The notes beneath the pieces are model-generated. The model did not search any database. It was not told the DNA's origin and saw nothing but the letters and a program-made list of their open reading frames with translations. This document shows, in pieces, positions 1 through 9,800 of a DNA stretch of 45,370 nt (its first letter is position 1; the number at the start of each line of letters is the position of its first letter). The DNA comes from a virus, in IMG/VR virus record IMGVR_UViG_3300047311_000306, positions 1 through 45,370 of that record. One strand, 5' to 3'. The translations under genes and the position numbers were made by a program.

Positions 1-1
1 G

Positions 2-1033
2 TTTTTGGACAGCAATATCGTTCCAGACTTTCAGCAAGTCCCGCCCCTACACAAAAATCCATTCGCACGCGGACAGGTTATTGCCGCCGCGATTGACAAT
101 GCCGGGTCTGGTTACACGTTCGCCAATGTCACGATCAATACGTCAACCGGATCAGGCGGCGTTATCGAAGCGGTCATAACAAACCATCAAGTCGTTGCGC
201 TTCTCGTTGTCGACGCCGGCGGCGGATACGCCAGCACCGATACTATTTCCATTTCCGGAAACGGCAGCGGAGCGACCGGCCATCTGACGATCGGTCCTGA
301 GACGGGCACCTATGCCGGCGTCCCGAGCTATTTCCAGCAACGCCGCGTGTTCGGCAATACGCTGAACAACCCCGACACTTATTTCATGAGCCAGCCGGGA
401 GCATTCAAAAACTTCGATAGCCGGATCCCGACTATCGCTTCCGACGCGATCACAGGCTCGCCATGGAGCTTGCAAGTCAACGGCATCCAATTCTTTGTGG
501 TCTTGCCGGCGGGCCTTGGAGCATTCACGGGCTTGTCGGCGTGGCTCCTGGTCGGTGCCGGAAGCTTTGCAACTAATGTGCAGCCAATCAGCCCGAGCAG
601 CCAAGTCGCACAGCCGCTTGCATTCACCGGATGCTCGCCGCTACTGCCGCCGATCAAGATCAATTACGACGTGCTCTATGTGACGTCGAAGGGCTCGTAC
701 TATTACGATCTGCCCTATCAGCTCTACGCCCTGTCGGAGCCGATCGATCTCACGATGTTCTCCTCGCACCTGTTTGATAACTTCACCATACGCGAGCACA
801 CCTGGGCGGAAACGCCGTTCAAACTTCTTTGGTCGGTGCGCAGCGACGGGTGCTTGCTGTCTTGCACCTTCCTGAAACAGCAACAGGTCGCCGGATGGGC
901 GCGGCATGATACCAACGGGCAGTTTTTGAGCGTCGCGTCCGTCGTGGAGCCCGTGATTGCCACACCGGAACTCGGCGACCTATTAACAGACAAGGCCGAT
1001 GCGGTTTACTTCGCCGTCGAGAGAAACGGTTAG
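2..1033 (+). CDS. Tail tubular protein B-like, N-terminal half (5' truncated by window)
   Basis: Structural tail protein related to the T7 gp12 / P22 gp10 'stabilisation' proteins that close the tail tube below the portal. The reading frame is open to the window edge, so the true start lies upstream. Visible hallmarks are the stretch SYFQQRRVFGNTLNNPDTYF with the following SQPGAFKNFD, typical of this family, and the late segment KADAVYFAVERNG. Residues about 25-100 form Gly/Thr/Ser-rich beta repeats (GSGYTFANVTI, GGGYASTDTI) of the FCCH-like type often inserted in phage tail proteins. The frame ends at TAG 1031-1033, exactly where relatives continue into the C-terminal half. Here that half is carried by the next gene in another frame. 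Family assignment is by motif recognition. Confidence 0.8.
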   Translation, partial: FLDSNIVPDFQQVPPLHKNPFARGQVIAAAIDNAGSGYTFANVTINTSTGSGGVIEAVITNHQVVALLVVDAGGGYASTDTISISGNGSGATGHLTIGPETGTYAGVPSYFQQRRVFGNTLNNPDTYFMSQPGAFKNFDSRIPTIASDAITGSPWSLQVNGIQFFVVLPAGLGAFTGLSAWLLVGAGSFATNVQPISPSSQVAQPLAFTGCSPLLPPIKINYDVLYVTSKGSYYYDLPYQLYALSEPIDLTMFSSHLFDNFTIREHTWAETPFKLLWSVRSDGCLLSCTFLKQQQVAGWARHDTNGQFLSVASVVEPVIATPELGDLLTDKADAVYFAVERNG

Positions 1034-1038
1034 ATCAA

Positions 1039-2775
1039 ATGCCTTTGGGCGGCCTCAATGTCAGTCCTAGTTCCGGCTCCACCGCCGGCGGGACAAACGT
1101 AACGCTTACCCCTACGGGGGCATCGTTCAACGGCATTCAATACGTTGAATTCGGCGGCGTGCGGGCAACTAACGTCACCGGCAATAGCTCGCTTATTCAT
1201 TGCGTAACGCCCGCCCATGCAGCCGGCGCCGTCAATGTGCTTGTTCACACAAGCGTCGGAGACTTCGTACATAACAATGGCTATACCTATACGGCCCCTC
1301 CGCCGCCGCCCACTCCGACCGTCACCGCAATCAGCCCAGTATCGGGAACAACGGACGGCGGCACGTCGGTCACGATAAGCGGCACGAACTTTTCTGGTGA
1401 AGGCATAACCCTGAGCTCCGTGACGATCGGGGGTGTTGCCGCAACCAGCGTGGCCGTCGTCAATTCAATGACAATCACGGCGTTCACCGGCGCGCACGCC
1501 GCGGGAGCGGCCGACGTCGTGGTGACGACAACGGCCGGCACCGGGACCGGAACCGGCCTCTACACATACACGGCAGCGCCACCCCCGCCTCCGCCTCCGA
1601 CAGTATTTGATACTGTTTTCACGATTGAGCGCCTGGACAATCGGATCTGGCCTACCGTCGAGAATTGCTGGTGTGTCGATTGTGGCTTTACTCTCGCACA
1701 ACCTACGCCCGACGCGGACCTGACCGCGAGTTCGGCGACCGGCACCGGCTCTCTCACCGGCATCACCGATCTCGTGGGCGGCACCGGATATTCCGCCGGG
1801 ACCACGGCGACGGTTGTTGACGACAATGGGCTAGGACCAGGCGTCAACGCGGTTGCGGTCCTGACAATTTCGGGCGGGGTTATTACGGACGTAAGTTTCG
1901 TACCGACCGGCACCGGCTACATTGCGCCGGCTCTTGTATTCAATGATCCGGAGAATACGGGCAGCGGGGCGAGCGCCACGATTACGATCGACAATTCCAC
2001 CCTGTTCACAGCATCGGCCGCTGTTTTCAGCGCAACCGATGTGGGGAGTGTGATTAGAGCCGGCTATGGCGTCGGCATCATTACGGTTTTCATCGACACC
2101 GAGAACGTGGTCGCAAATCTTCTTTCGCCGATCGTGCAGATCCAGCCCGACGATGCGCTCAATCCTGTCAAGCCGCTGGTCATAGCGAGCGGCGCCTGGA
2201 CAATGACCGTTCCAATCTCGCAGTTCTATCTTCCTCAGCTCGCGGGCTTCGAGATCACGGGCCTGGCCGATGGGCAAATCATCCCGCCCATGACTGTCCC
2301 GGCGAACGGCATTGTGACATTGGATCAGCCGGCATCCGCTATCATTGTCGGACTTGCATTCCAGGCACAGTTGCAAAGCACATACTTGGACGCCGGCGAG
2401 CCAACCGTGCAGGGACAACGCAAGAAGATCGGCGAGGTAACGGTTCGCGTCGAGCAGTCGGCGGCTTTCCAGATCGGCGCCAACCAGCCCGACGGATCGG
2501 TGCAAAGCCCGCAAGAACTGTTCACGCTCTGGCAGAACATGGTCGACGCCCCGACCCATGCCGTCGCTCCGTACAATGCACCATTTACGCCGCTCTTTAC
2601 CGGCGATATCCGGATCCCCGTCCCAGGAGGCTATGACACAAAAGGTCAAATCGCCGTGCAACAGCTCAATCCATTGCCGCTGCAAGTGCTCGATTACGTC
2701 GAGGAAATACTTGGCGGAGACACGCCGTCGCAGAAGGCGCCGCCGCGGGGCCGTGGCGGGCAGGAACAGCAGTGA
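1039..2775 (+). CDS. Tail tubular protein B-like, C-terminal half with two IPT/TIG domains
   Basis: A 578-residue protein in a different frame from the preceding gene, starting 5 bases after its stop. Residues about 5-85 and 93-178 are two tandem IPT/TIG immunoglobulin-like domains (SPSSGSTAGGTNVTLT; SPVSGTTDGGTSVTISG), each followed by a proline linker (PPPPPTP, PPPPPPP). From about residue 190 the tail-protein body resumes (FTIERLDNRIW, then FCCH-like repeats such as GGTGYSAGTTATV). It ends with the family C-terminus (AFQAQLQSTYLDAGEPTVQG, RKKIGEVTVRVE). Together with the upstream gene it accounts for one complete tail tubular B protein. The IPT domains may sit on the virion surface and bind host glycans; that is inference. 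Confidence 0.8.
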   Translation: MPLGGLNVSPSSGSTAGGTNVTLTPTGASFNGIQYVEFGGVRATNVTGNSSLIHCVTPAHAAGAVNVLVHTSVGDFVHNNGYTYTAPPPPPTPTVTAISPVSGTTDGGTSVTISGTNFSGEGITLSSVTIGGVAATSVAVVNSMTITAFTGAHAAGAADVVVTTTAGTGTGTGLYTYTAAPPPPPPPTVFDTVFTIERLDNRIWPTVENCWCVDCGFTLAQPTPDADLTASSATGTGSLTGITDLVGGTGYSAGTTATVVDDNGLGPGVNAVAVLTISGGVITDVSFVPTGTGYIAPALVFNDPENTGSGASATITIDNSTLFTASAAVFSATDVGSVIRAGYGVGIITVFIDTENVVANLLSPIVQIQPDDALNPVKPLVIASGAWTMTVPISQFYLPQLAGFEITGLADGQIIPPMTVPANGIVTLDQPASAIIVGLAFQAQLQSTYLDAGEPTVQGQRKKIGEVTVRVEQSAAFQIGANQPDGSVQSPQELFTLWQNMVDAPTHAVAPYNAPFTPLFTGDIRIPVPGGYDTKGQIAVQQLNPLPLQVLDYVEEILGGDTPSQKAPPRGRGGQEQQ

Positions 2776-3323
2776 TGGTCGACTACGATATTATCGAAGC
2801 ACAGCCTTGGCACTGCGGCGCCATGAGCCGGATGCTGCGCCACGAGCATCAGAAAGTTCTCGCGACGATCGGGCTTAGAACCCATCATGAGTTGCGCGGC
2901 GCGTTTGACGAGAGTTCCTTTCGCCGCGCGTGCCTTGTCGACGGCAAGCTCGTGGCTCTTTGGGGCGTAACCGGGCCACTGGCCTCTGCTTTTGGACTTG
3001 TGTGGCTGGCGTTCTCAAACGCTATTCTCAAGAAATACCCTCTGACTATCATCAAGGAGGCCCGCAGTCAGATTGCCGATATGCTACTGACGAAGCGGAA
3101 GTTATTTTGCACGATCCTTGAGGGCGATGAGGCGGCTGCGCGGTTCGCGATCTTCCTGGGGTTTGTGCCGGAGGTCGATGGGGTGCATAACCATCTACCG
3201 CCGGCCGAGACGCGATACGGTCGGAAACAGGTCGCCGATCAGTTGCGTGAAACCGAATGGCTCCGGCTATGCTCCGGCGGGCGGGTACACTTGATGGCCT
3301 ACGGCCAAATGGAGGCGGCATAA
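2775..3323 (+). CDS. T7 gp13-like / GNAT-like internal virion assembly protein
   Basis: A 182-residue protein resembling the Phage_T7_Gp13 family (GNAT-like fold), which in T7 is an internal virion or assembly factor. Recognisable features are the early IIEAQPWHCGAMSRMLR segment, a central hydrophobic strand (KLVALWGVTGPLASAFGLVWLAF) and EGDEAAARFAIFLGFVPE, similar to the acetyl-CoA-loop region of GNAT proteins. ATG 2775 overlaps the preceding stop (TGATG), which indicates translational coupling. A GTG at 2772 is the less likely alternative. Its position directly after the tail tubular gene matches T7 gene order. Confidence 0.65.
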   Translation: MVDYDIIEAQPWHCGAMSRMLRHEHQKVLATIGLRTHHELRGAFDESSFRRACLVDGKLVALWGVTGPLASAFGLVWLAFSNAILKKYPLTIIKEARSQIADMLLTKRKLFCTILEGDEAAARFAIFLGFVPEVDGVHNHLPPAETRYGRKQVADQLRETEWLRLCSGGRVHLMAYGQMEAA

Positions 3324-3860
3324 ATGTGCATCGGAACCGTAGCGGCAATCGGACTTATCGGCGGCATCGTTTCTGCGGCCGGTACGGTTTACGCGGGCAT
3401 CGCGCAGAAACAATCGCTGGATTATCAATCCCAGGTTGCGGCGAATAACGCGATCACGGCGCAGCAAAACGCCAAGTACGCGATCGAGGCAGGAGCGGAA
3501 AAGACCGCCGCCGTATCGCTACAGGAGGCGGAGCGTGGCGGCGAGATCAAGGCGGCTCAGGCGGCGAGCGGCACCGACGTCAATACCGGATCGAACAAGG
3601 ACGTGCAGGTTTCGCAGCGCGAACTCGGCAAGCTGAACACCTTGCAGGAAATGAACAAAGCGCAGCAAATTGCCTACGGCTACCGCACCCAGGCGACGAA
3701 CTTCCAGGCACAATCGCAGCTCTACGGCTATGAGGCCCCGCAGGCGGAGATCGGCGCGGATATCGGCGCGGCCGGACAGGTCTTTGGCGCCGCCGCCAAG
3801 TGGTACGGCCCGACGCCGGGTGGTAGCCCGTACAACACGGCCAATCCAACGGGGGCATAA
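3324..3860 (+). CDS. T7 gp14-like internal virion protein
   Basis: A 178-residue protein that starts immediately after the previous stop. The N-terminus is MCIGTVAAIGLIGGIVSAAGTVYAG, a Cys plus a hydrophobic glycine-rich helix. It is followed by a long Ala/Gln/Glu-rich helical region (about 35-150) and a Gly/Pro-rich tail. This architecture is typical of T7 gp14-type internal core proteins, the outer-membrane component of the DNA-ejection apparatus. Gene order (tail tube, gp13-like, gp14-like, transglycosylase, giant protein) supports the call. There is no catalytic motif. The assignment comes from architecture and synteny rather than strong sequence identity. Confidence 0.7.
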   Translation: MCIGTVAAIGLIGGIVSAAGTVYAGIAQKQSLDYQSQVAANNAITAQQNAKYAIEAGAEKTAAVSLQEAERGGEIKAAQAASGTDVNTGSNKDVQVSQRELGKLNTLQEMNKAQQIAYGYRTQATNFQAQSQLYGYEAPQAEIGADIGAAGQVFGAAAKWYGPTPGGSPYNTANPTGA

Positions 3861-3866
3861 TCAACC

Positions 3867-5366
3867 GTGCCGACCGTACCCTACAAAGCCTCGCCTAGCG
3901 TCGAGCCGCTGGCCGCTCCGACAACTCAATACTTTGAGCCGAGGGTCAGCGCCGATACTTTCGGAGGCTATATCGCCAAGGGGGTAGAGAAGGCCGGCAA
4001 CGAAGTTTCGCAGGTCGCCGATGTATGGGGTGGGATCCAAGTCGACGCACAGATCAACAAGGCGCTGGGCGAGGGCAGTAGCATAATCAATGACTACCGG
4101 GAGAACAAGCGCGGGCAGGATGCACTCGATCAACAGGATGCGGTTCACGAGCATCTTAACGAAGTCGTTGAACGCAATGGCGCGGGTTTATCACCGAATT
4201 TGCGGGCTCACTACGACACCGCGATCCGCCGCTATCAATTTAGCACTTGGAACGGCGAGATCACCACGCACGCGGCGCAGGCGGCGGCGCAGGTTGCAAA
4301 GGAGACAAACACCGGAACATTCGAGGAGGCGGTCAATCGAGGCGCCGCGGCTAACACTCCCGAGGAATTGCAGGGCGCCGTTCAGGATGCGACCCACGCG
4401 ACCCAAGCGCAGGCAAGGTTTAATGGATTTGGCGGCGACGCGAAGGCAATGGACAACGCGGAGCGGACCGCAACCATGGAGGTTTACAAGGCGCACGCGG
4501 AGAGAATTTTCACCGTCGACAAGCGTGGCGCACTTGATTTCGTCCGCCATAACGAGGCCAAACTTGGCGCTGCGGCGACGCCGCTTGAGGATAAATTCGT
4601 AGCGGGAGCGCAGAGAGATTGGGAGGAGCAGAAGGCCGGTCTAATTGGTCAGAGAGACGATCCGAACACGCCGCCCGCTACCCGTGTTGAGTTGCAAAAG
4701 CAGATCGACGCTATGGGCAATCCTCCCGCCAGCCGGCCTAGCAATGTCGTACCGATAAGGCCGGGCGCTCCGACGACGCTCGCGCCCGCTTCCGCAGCGG
4801 CACCGGGCGAGCCGGCACGCCAGCAGGGGCAGAGCGGCTTTGACTACATGAAAGGTAGCCGGGTATCGCTCAGTCCAAGGGACGTGGCCGCAAATATCCA
4901 GATTGAGAGCGGTAACAAGCCTCAATACGGGGGGCACTACCAGGGACTAGCCCAATTCAGCCCCAGCGAGCAGCGGCGTTTCGGCGTTACCGATCCTAAC
5001 AACCGAACCCAGGTCGCCACGGCTTTGCAGTTGGAGGCGAATGAGAACCGATCGGCGTTGACCCAGGCACTCGGGCACGAGCCGACGCCATCCGACTACT
5101 ACCTTGCCCACCAGCAGGGGCAGGCAGGCGCCATTGCGCACCTGACGCACCCGCAGCAATTGGCGTGGCAGAGCATGGCAAGCACGGGCGAAGGCCGCGC
5201 CCGCGGCGAAGCTTGGGCCAAGCGCGCCATTTGGGGCAATATGACCGACAGCATGAAGGCTCAGTTCCCCGGCGGCGTTAATACCGTGACCAGCGGAGCC
5301 TTCGTCAGTCTGTGGGCGGCCCGCTACGGTCGCGCGGCCGGCCAGCAACAAGCGGCAGTGCAATAA
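3867..5366 (+). CDS. Internal virion protein with C-terminal lytic transglycosylase domain
   Basis: A 499-residue protein starting at GTG 3867. Residues 1-280 are Ala/Glu-rich and mostly helical, like ejection proteins, followed by a Pro/Ala linker (about 285-320). Residues about 335-450 form an SLT-type transglycosylase domain: catalytic Glu347 in NIQIESGNK, then GHYQGLAQFS and YYLAHQQGQAG, matching the G-x-x-Q-F-S and Y-x-A-H-x-x-G blocks of the family. It would cut the peptidoglycan glycan strand locally during DNA ejection. In T7 this domain sits at the N-terminus of gp16. Here it is on a separate protein just upstream of the giant gp16-position protein. Confidence 0.85.
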   Translation: MPTVPYKASPSVEPLAAPTTQYFEPRVSADTFGGYIAKGVEKAGNEVSQVADVWGGIQVDAQINKALGEGSSIINDYRENKRGQDALDQQDAVHEHLNEVVERNGAGLSPNLRAHYDTAIRRYQFSTWNGEITTHAAQAAAQVAKETNTGTFEEAVNRGAAANTPEELQGAVQDATHATQAQARFNGFGGDAKAMDNAERTATMEVYKAHAERIFTVDKRGALDFVRHNEAKLGAAATPLEDKFVAGAQRDWEEQKAGLIGQRDDPNTPPATRVELQKQIDAMGNPPASRPSNVVPIRPGAPTTLAPASAAAPGEPARQQGQSGFDYMKGSRVSLSPRDVAANIQIESGNKPQYGGHYQGLAQFSPSEQRRFGVTDPNNRTQVATALQLEANENRSALTQALGHEPTPSDYYLAHQQGQAGAIAHLTHPQQLAWQSMASTGEGRARGEAWAKRAIWGNMTDSMKAQFPGGVNTVTSGAFVSLWAARYGRAAGQQQAAVQ

Positions 5367-6844
5367 TGGCCGAACCCGAACAACAGCCGTTCTCCCCGAC
5401 GGTCGAGGACTATAGCCGGGCGCTGCGCGCCGGGTTTAGCCCCGATGAAATGCGGTCCTCGATCGAGAAGGACAGCGGCCTTTCCGGCGACGATCTCAAT
5501 GCGGAATATCAGAAGCTGACCGCGGCCGGGACGATCCAGCAACCGGCCCCGCCGGCGCCGGCACCAAGGAGCCAAGGGATACCGCCGCCGCCCGCAATGC
5601 CGCCCGGAAGCTATAATCCGGAGGCGGAGCAGAATTCTCTGCGAAGCACAGAGGATATTCCAGATCTTACCTCGCGGCTCCACGTCCAGGCGCTTCTTAA
5701 ACAGAAATACGCCAACGACCGGATCATGGATGGCGTTACGCAGAACGCACGCCAGCAGGTTATAAATACGGCGATATCGGCCTACTCGCGTGCGATCCAA
5801 CAGATACGCGACGATCCAAAGGCCGGGCTCGAGCAGAAGCACAATATCGTCACCCAATTGACGAAAGCGATGTGGAACGACCCGCGGTTGCAGTACGGCG
5901 AGACGCAGGGAAAATTGGAAAGCTACATGGAGAAGCTTGCGTTCGGCGAGGACGCGGAAAACTTAGGGCCCCAGTTTAGCAAACTGTGGCATGGCATGGT
6001 GACTGGCGAGCTCCGTACCCATCAACAGGTTCTCGAGGCCAGAGACAACGGCGCCGTGTCTTGGGCCGGCGCCAAGCAGCTCATTACAGGACTAGACTTA
6101 AAGGACAAGCCGGATGCGCGCGTGGCGCAGGAGCAGCAAAGTCTAGCGTTCAAGCAGATCGAGCAGGAAATTTATAAGGATCAACACGATACCGATCCGG
6201 TCACTGGTCAGTCGAAGCCAAGTTACAAGCAGATGCGCGCGGTCAATGACGTCGAGCGATCAATTCTTAATCAGGTCGCAGCGGCCGGCGGGGATTTGGA
6301 TAAGGTTGCAAAAATTGTCTCTTCGGAAAATGTCGACGCACAGATAGAAGCCACTTATCCGCGCTTCGCTAGGCGCCTGGATTATATGAGCCGCGGTGCG
6401 CCGGTAAATTTAGGCGGCATCACCGTTCCAGGCGGCGTGGCCGAAGCAAGCCGAACCGCGTACCAGGACATTGCAGCGGTTCCGCCAACCGTACCGGATA
6501 AGGACGGGAAGATGGTCCCCATGGACCGGGGACAATGGCAAATTGCGATCAATGGGCTCTTGGAAAACCCGGCACGCGCCGCCGGCTTCGCCGCAAAATT
6601 TCAAGGATCGGCCGGCGTTCCTGATCCGGCCTATATCCTCAAATCAATCCATTATACGGCCCCTCCCCCGCCGCCTCCGGTTATCACGCCGGCCGCGGCA
6701 CCTGCGGGGCCAGGGTTTTTCTCGCGCGTCTTTTCAAGAGATCGACCGGAAGTGACGCCGCACGGATTTACGGGATGGGGAGACGTGTTGGAACCGTTGA
6801 CGCGGAAGCCCGCACCTGCCCCGTCAGTAGAAGCTAAAAAATAA
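5366..6844 (+). CDS. Internal virion protein in the T7 gp15 position, unknown fold
   Basis: A 492-residue protein. ATG 5366 overlaps the preceding stop (TAATG). An in-frame start at 5312 exists but would lie inside the transglycosylase gene. The N-terminal 40 residues are acidic and helical, followed by a Pro-rich linker (about 58-85) and a long charged helical body (100-430). The C-terminus contains PPPPPPV and short FFSRVFSRDRP segments. There are no catalytic motifs. Its location between the transglycosylase and the giant ejection protein suggests a component of the ejection conduit, analogous to gp15. That role is inferred from synteny only. Confidence 0.65.
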   Translation: MAEPEQQPFSPTVEDYSRALRAGFSPDEMRSSIEKDSGLSGDDLNAEYQKLTAAGTIQQPAPPAPAPRSQGIPPPPAMPPGSYNPEAEQNSLRSTEDIPDLTSRLHVQALLKQKYANDRIMDGVTQNARQQVINTAISAYSRAIQQIRDDPKAGLEQKHNIVTQLTKAMWNDPRLQYGETQGKLESYMEKLAFGEDAENLGPQFSKLWHGMVTGELRTHQQVLEARDNGAVSWAGAKQLITGLDLKDKPDARVAQEQQSLAFKQIEQEIYKDQHDTDPVTGQSKPSYKQMRAVNDVERSILNQVAAAGGDLDKVAKIVSSENVDAQIEATYPRFARRLDYMSRGAPVNLGGITVPGGVAEASRTAYQDIAAVPPTVPDKDGKMVPMDRGQWQIAINGLLENPARAAGFAAKFQGSAGVPDPAYILKSIHYTAPPPPPPVITPAAAPAGPGFFSRVFSRDRPEVTPHGFTGWGDVLEPLTRKPAPAPSVEAKK

Positions 6845-9800
6845 ATGGCGGAACAGGACGACGGCTTTTTCAATAACTTCGATCTGACCGCCAAGACGGG
6901 TGCGGCCCCTGTCGCCATGCCCAAACCGCTGACAGACGACGGCTTCTTTTCCAATTTCGATCTGACCGCCGGCACTAAGTCGACCGAACCCGCAACGAGC
7001 CTGCCGGGGGCGTTTTTACGATCCGCCATTGGCAGTGCTGCGCCCAGCATCGGTTCCCTGCCCGTCATAGCCAGGGGCGCGCAGGCCGGCGCGGTACTCG
7101 GCGAAGCGATATTCCCGGCTGGTGGCGGCCTTGTCGGCGGCTTTGCCGGCGGCGTTGCCGGCGCATATTTCGGCTCGGAAGGCATTTCCGCCGCGCAGAG
7201 TTGGTTGCTTAGTAAGGTTCCGAAGCTTCGCGACTTCCTTGGGCAGAGCGAGGAGCAGAAGCGCCTAGACCAACAAGAGCATGAATACGGTTCCTTCCTG
7301 GGCGGCATCGCGCCGTTTGCGATCACCATGTCGCCCGCCGCCGTTGGGCGTAAAACTCTCGCTCCGGATGCAACTACATGGCAGCGATTAGCGGCCGATC
7401 CTCGCACTGCACGGCTGTTCTCCGGCGCCATCATGGGCGGGATGCAGCTCGGCCAGGAGGTCACGAGCGAGGACAAAGTTAACTGGAACCACGTGGCTAT
7501 TGCTACCGGGTTCGGGTTGATCTTCAACAAGCCCAATCGTCTCGGCGAGCGGATATCGGAATTCCCCGCCAGGCCGGCACACCTTCGCCCATTACAAGGC
7601 CCCACGGAGGCTGATCTCACAGGGCACTACGAGGGCCTATCCGGCTGGGACGTCGATCCAACGCCTGCCATGGTCGCCGAGGAGGGGCTCGCCGGAGCCG
7701 GGGATACGCACGAGACTTTCCTGGGATATGAGGCGAAAAATCCTACAGCGGAAATAGCGGCGATCCGGAACGCCGGCACCGAGCGGGACACGATCGGCCC
7801 GGTTCGCTCTCCCGATCTCGAGAATACCGCGCGGCAGATGGAGCCGGAGCTATTCGCCAATTTCGACGCGGCGCAGATCCGATTGGCCGTGGCCCGAAAT
7901 CGGATGGCGGAAATCAATGAGCCGGCGCCTGGGCGAATAGAAGCCCTACAGAGCGAACGTGATGCGCTAGAGGCGGCGGAGAAAGCCGAGGTTGATAAGC
8001 ATAAGGGATGGAGGGGGAGCCCGGAGCGCCGCCGTTTGGGCGCCCAGGTCCGCGAGAAAACCGCAGAGATCAATCTATTGGGCGAACGCGCCGCAGCTTT
8101 CCGCGAAGGTCGCGCCATAGACACCCCGGATATCATCGCCGCCCGGCAAGAGATCGTCGCGGCTGACTTGGCGTTGCGCGATATCTATCCGCAAGTTCAC
8201 GCTGCATATCGATCCGCCGCCGATTACACCGGAGCGCCCGTTGTGGCGCCGCCGGCAGAAGTCGCCGCCCCGCCGGCTGAGCCGGCTCCGGAACACCCTC
8301 CAATCACGGAGCCAGCCGCTACACCCGCAGCAACGGCCGTAGCACCAGCGGAGGCGGCGGCGCCTGCCCCGGTCACAGCGCCGAGCGAAGAGCAAGCCGC
8401 GATCGCCAAGACCGCTTACGGTCGGATGGTGAAAGCAGGGGAACCGCCGGAACGGGCGGAGTGGCTTTCGAAATTGAGCGCCTTGGCTACGTCCGTCCGC
8501 GCCTCTCGATTTGGCGGCGCGCTTGGAAATGCGGCGGAGCTATACGAGCGGGAGGGGGAGAAATATCGCGTCTTTGAAGAGAACGGGCGCTCGTTCGAAG
8601 TCACGCCACCGCCAGCACAGCCGGATGCACCGCTCCCAACAAACCGGGCAGAGCTCAATGCTTTCCTAGCCGCCGGAGGCGATATCAAGGCGGCGCCCAA
8701 AGGCGCCCCTGGTCCGCCGCGCGAGCCGCTAGTTACTCCACCGCCGGGGCCGCCGGAGCACGCGACACACCCCTATTTTGTTCTGAACAGGGACGGCACC
8801 CTGACTAACGAACAGACACGGGAGGCTGTGCCGGGCTCGCCAAAATTCAAAAACGATAAACAAGTTGAAGATTGGTTGAAAGAAAAGGGCATCAAGTATT
8901 CCGGGCTCCAAGTCTATCCGGTAGAGAAAGCGCTGCGCGTCAAGACACGCGGTGTGGAAGCCTACGCCACGATCGTCGCCCAACACGAAAAGGTTGGCAT
9001 GGTCGACAATGCCGACGCTTTCAAAGCGGCGGCTAAGAAGCGAGCGGAACGGGGCGGCGGTACGGTCCAGTTGGTGACGGCCGCGGAGGAAAGGGCCCGG
9101 CAGGGCGTAACGGTCAAAGAAGAGAATGAGGAATACGCGGCGGCGAGTAAGCGTTTCGATCAATACCTGACGGAAAATAAATTGGCGGGGGACGCAGAGC
9201 TAGAGCGGTTGCGCCCATTGATCGTCGAGAGGATGTACCAGGGCTTCGATCCAGTGGACGCAATAGACCTAGCAACCGCCAAAGACGCCCTAGAGCAGAA
9301 TTTAATTGATGACCCCGAAGCTCGGCAGGCGGCCGAGGATTTTGCCGCTATGGAGGAAGGTCATGGTTTTCTCAGCGAAGTTCCACCGGCGGCTGGTGGA
9401 GGGACTACGGAAGCGGGCCAAAAAGGCCAAGGGGAAAGAGCGGAAGGAGTTGGAGCAGCGGGCGAGCCTGCACGAGAAGTTGGCACAGAGCAAGACGTCG
9501 ACGAATTCTTCCAAGCAGTAAAAGGCCAGAAGCTAGGCGGCATCCGCCTAGAGGCTAACGGCCTTGCGACTATTCTCCGCGATACGCGGAATGCCGATGC
9601 TTCGACTATCATCCATGAGCTCGGACACCATTGGCTCACCACGCTGATTAGAGACAGTCTGCATCCTCTTGCGCCGCAGCAAATTCGCGACGATGCAGCG
9701 GCGGCAGTACGCTTCCTTGGATTGAAATCCGCCGATGAATTAGATGCGCGCACCAAGGGCGGCGAACTTACCCAAAAAGCCATCAAAGCCAACGAGCGAT

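Noticed and set aside
152-604. Long open frame on the minus strand opposite the tail gene
   Set aside because: It mirrors codon bias of the real rightward gene, has no ribosome-binding site, and the product looks like random Arg/Ala-rich sequence.
1016-1041. Programmed -1 frameshift joining the two tail-protein halves
   Set aside because: The frame would permit it, but no slippery heptamer or downstream structure is apparent, and the second gene has its own ATG.
1831-2685. 284-codon minus-strand frame in the tail gene
   Set aside because: Shadow of a well-supported gene in GC-rich DNA; no recognisable domains or start signal.
6652-7620. 322-codon minus-strand frame across two virion genes
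   Set aside because: Spans the boundary of two good rightward genes and encodes a low-complexity Pro/Ser/Ala product; typical frame shadow.
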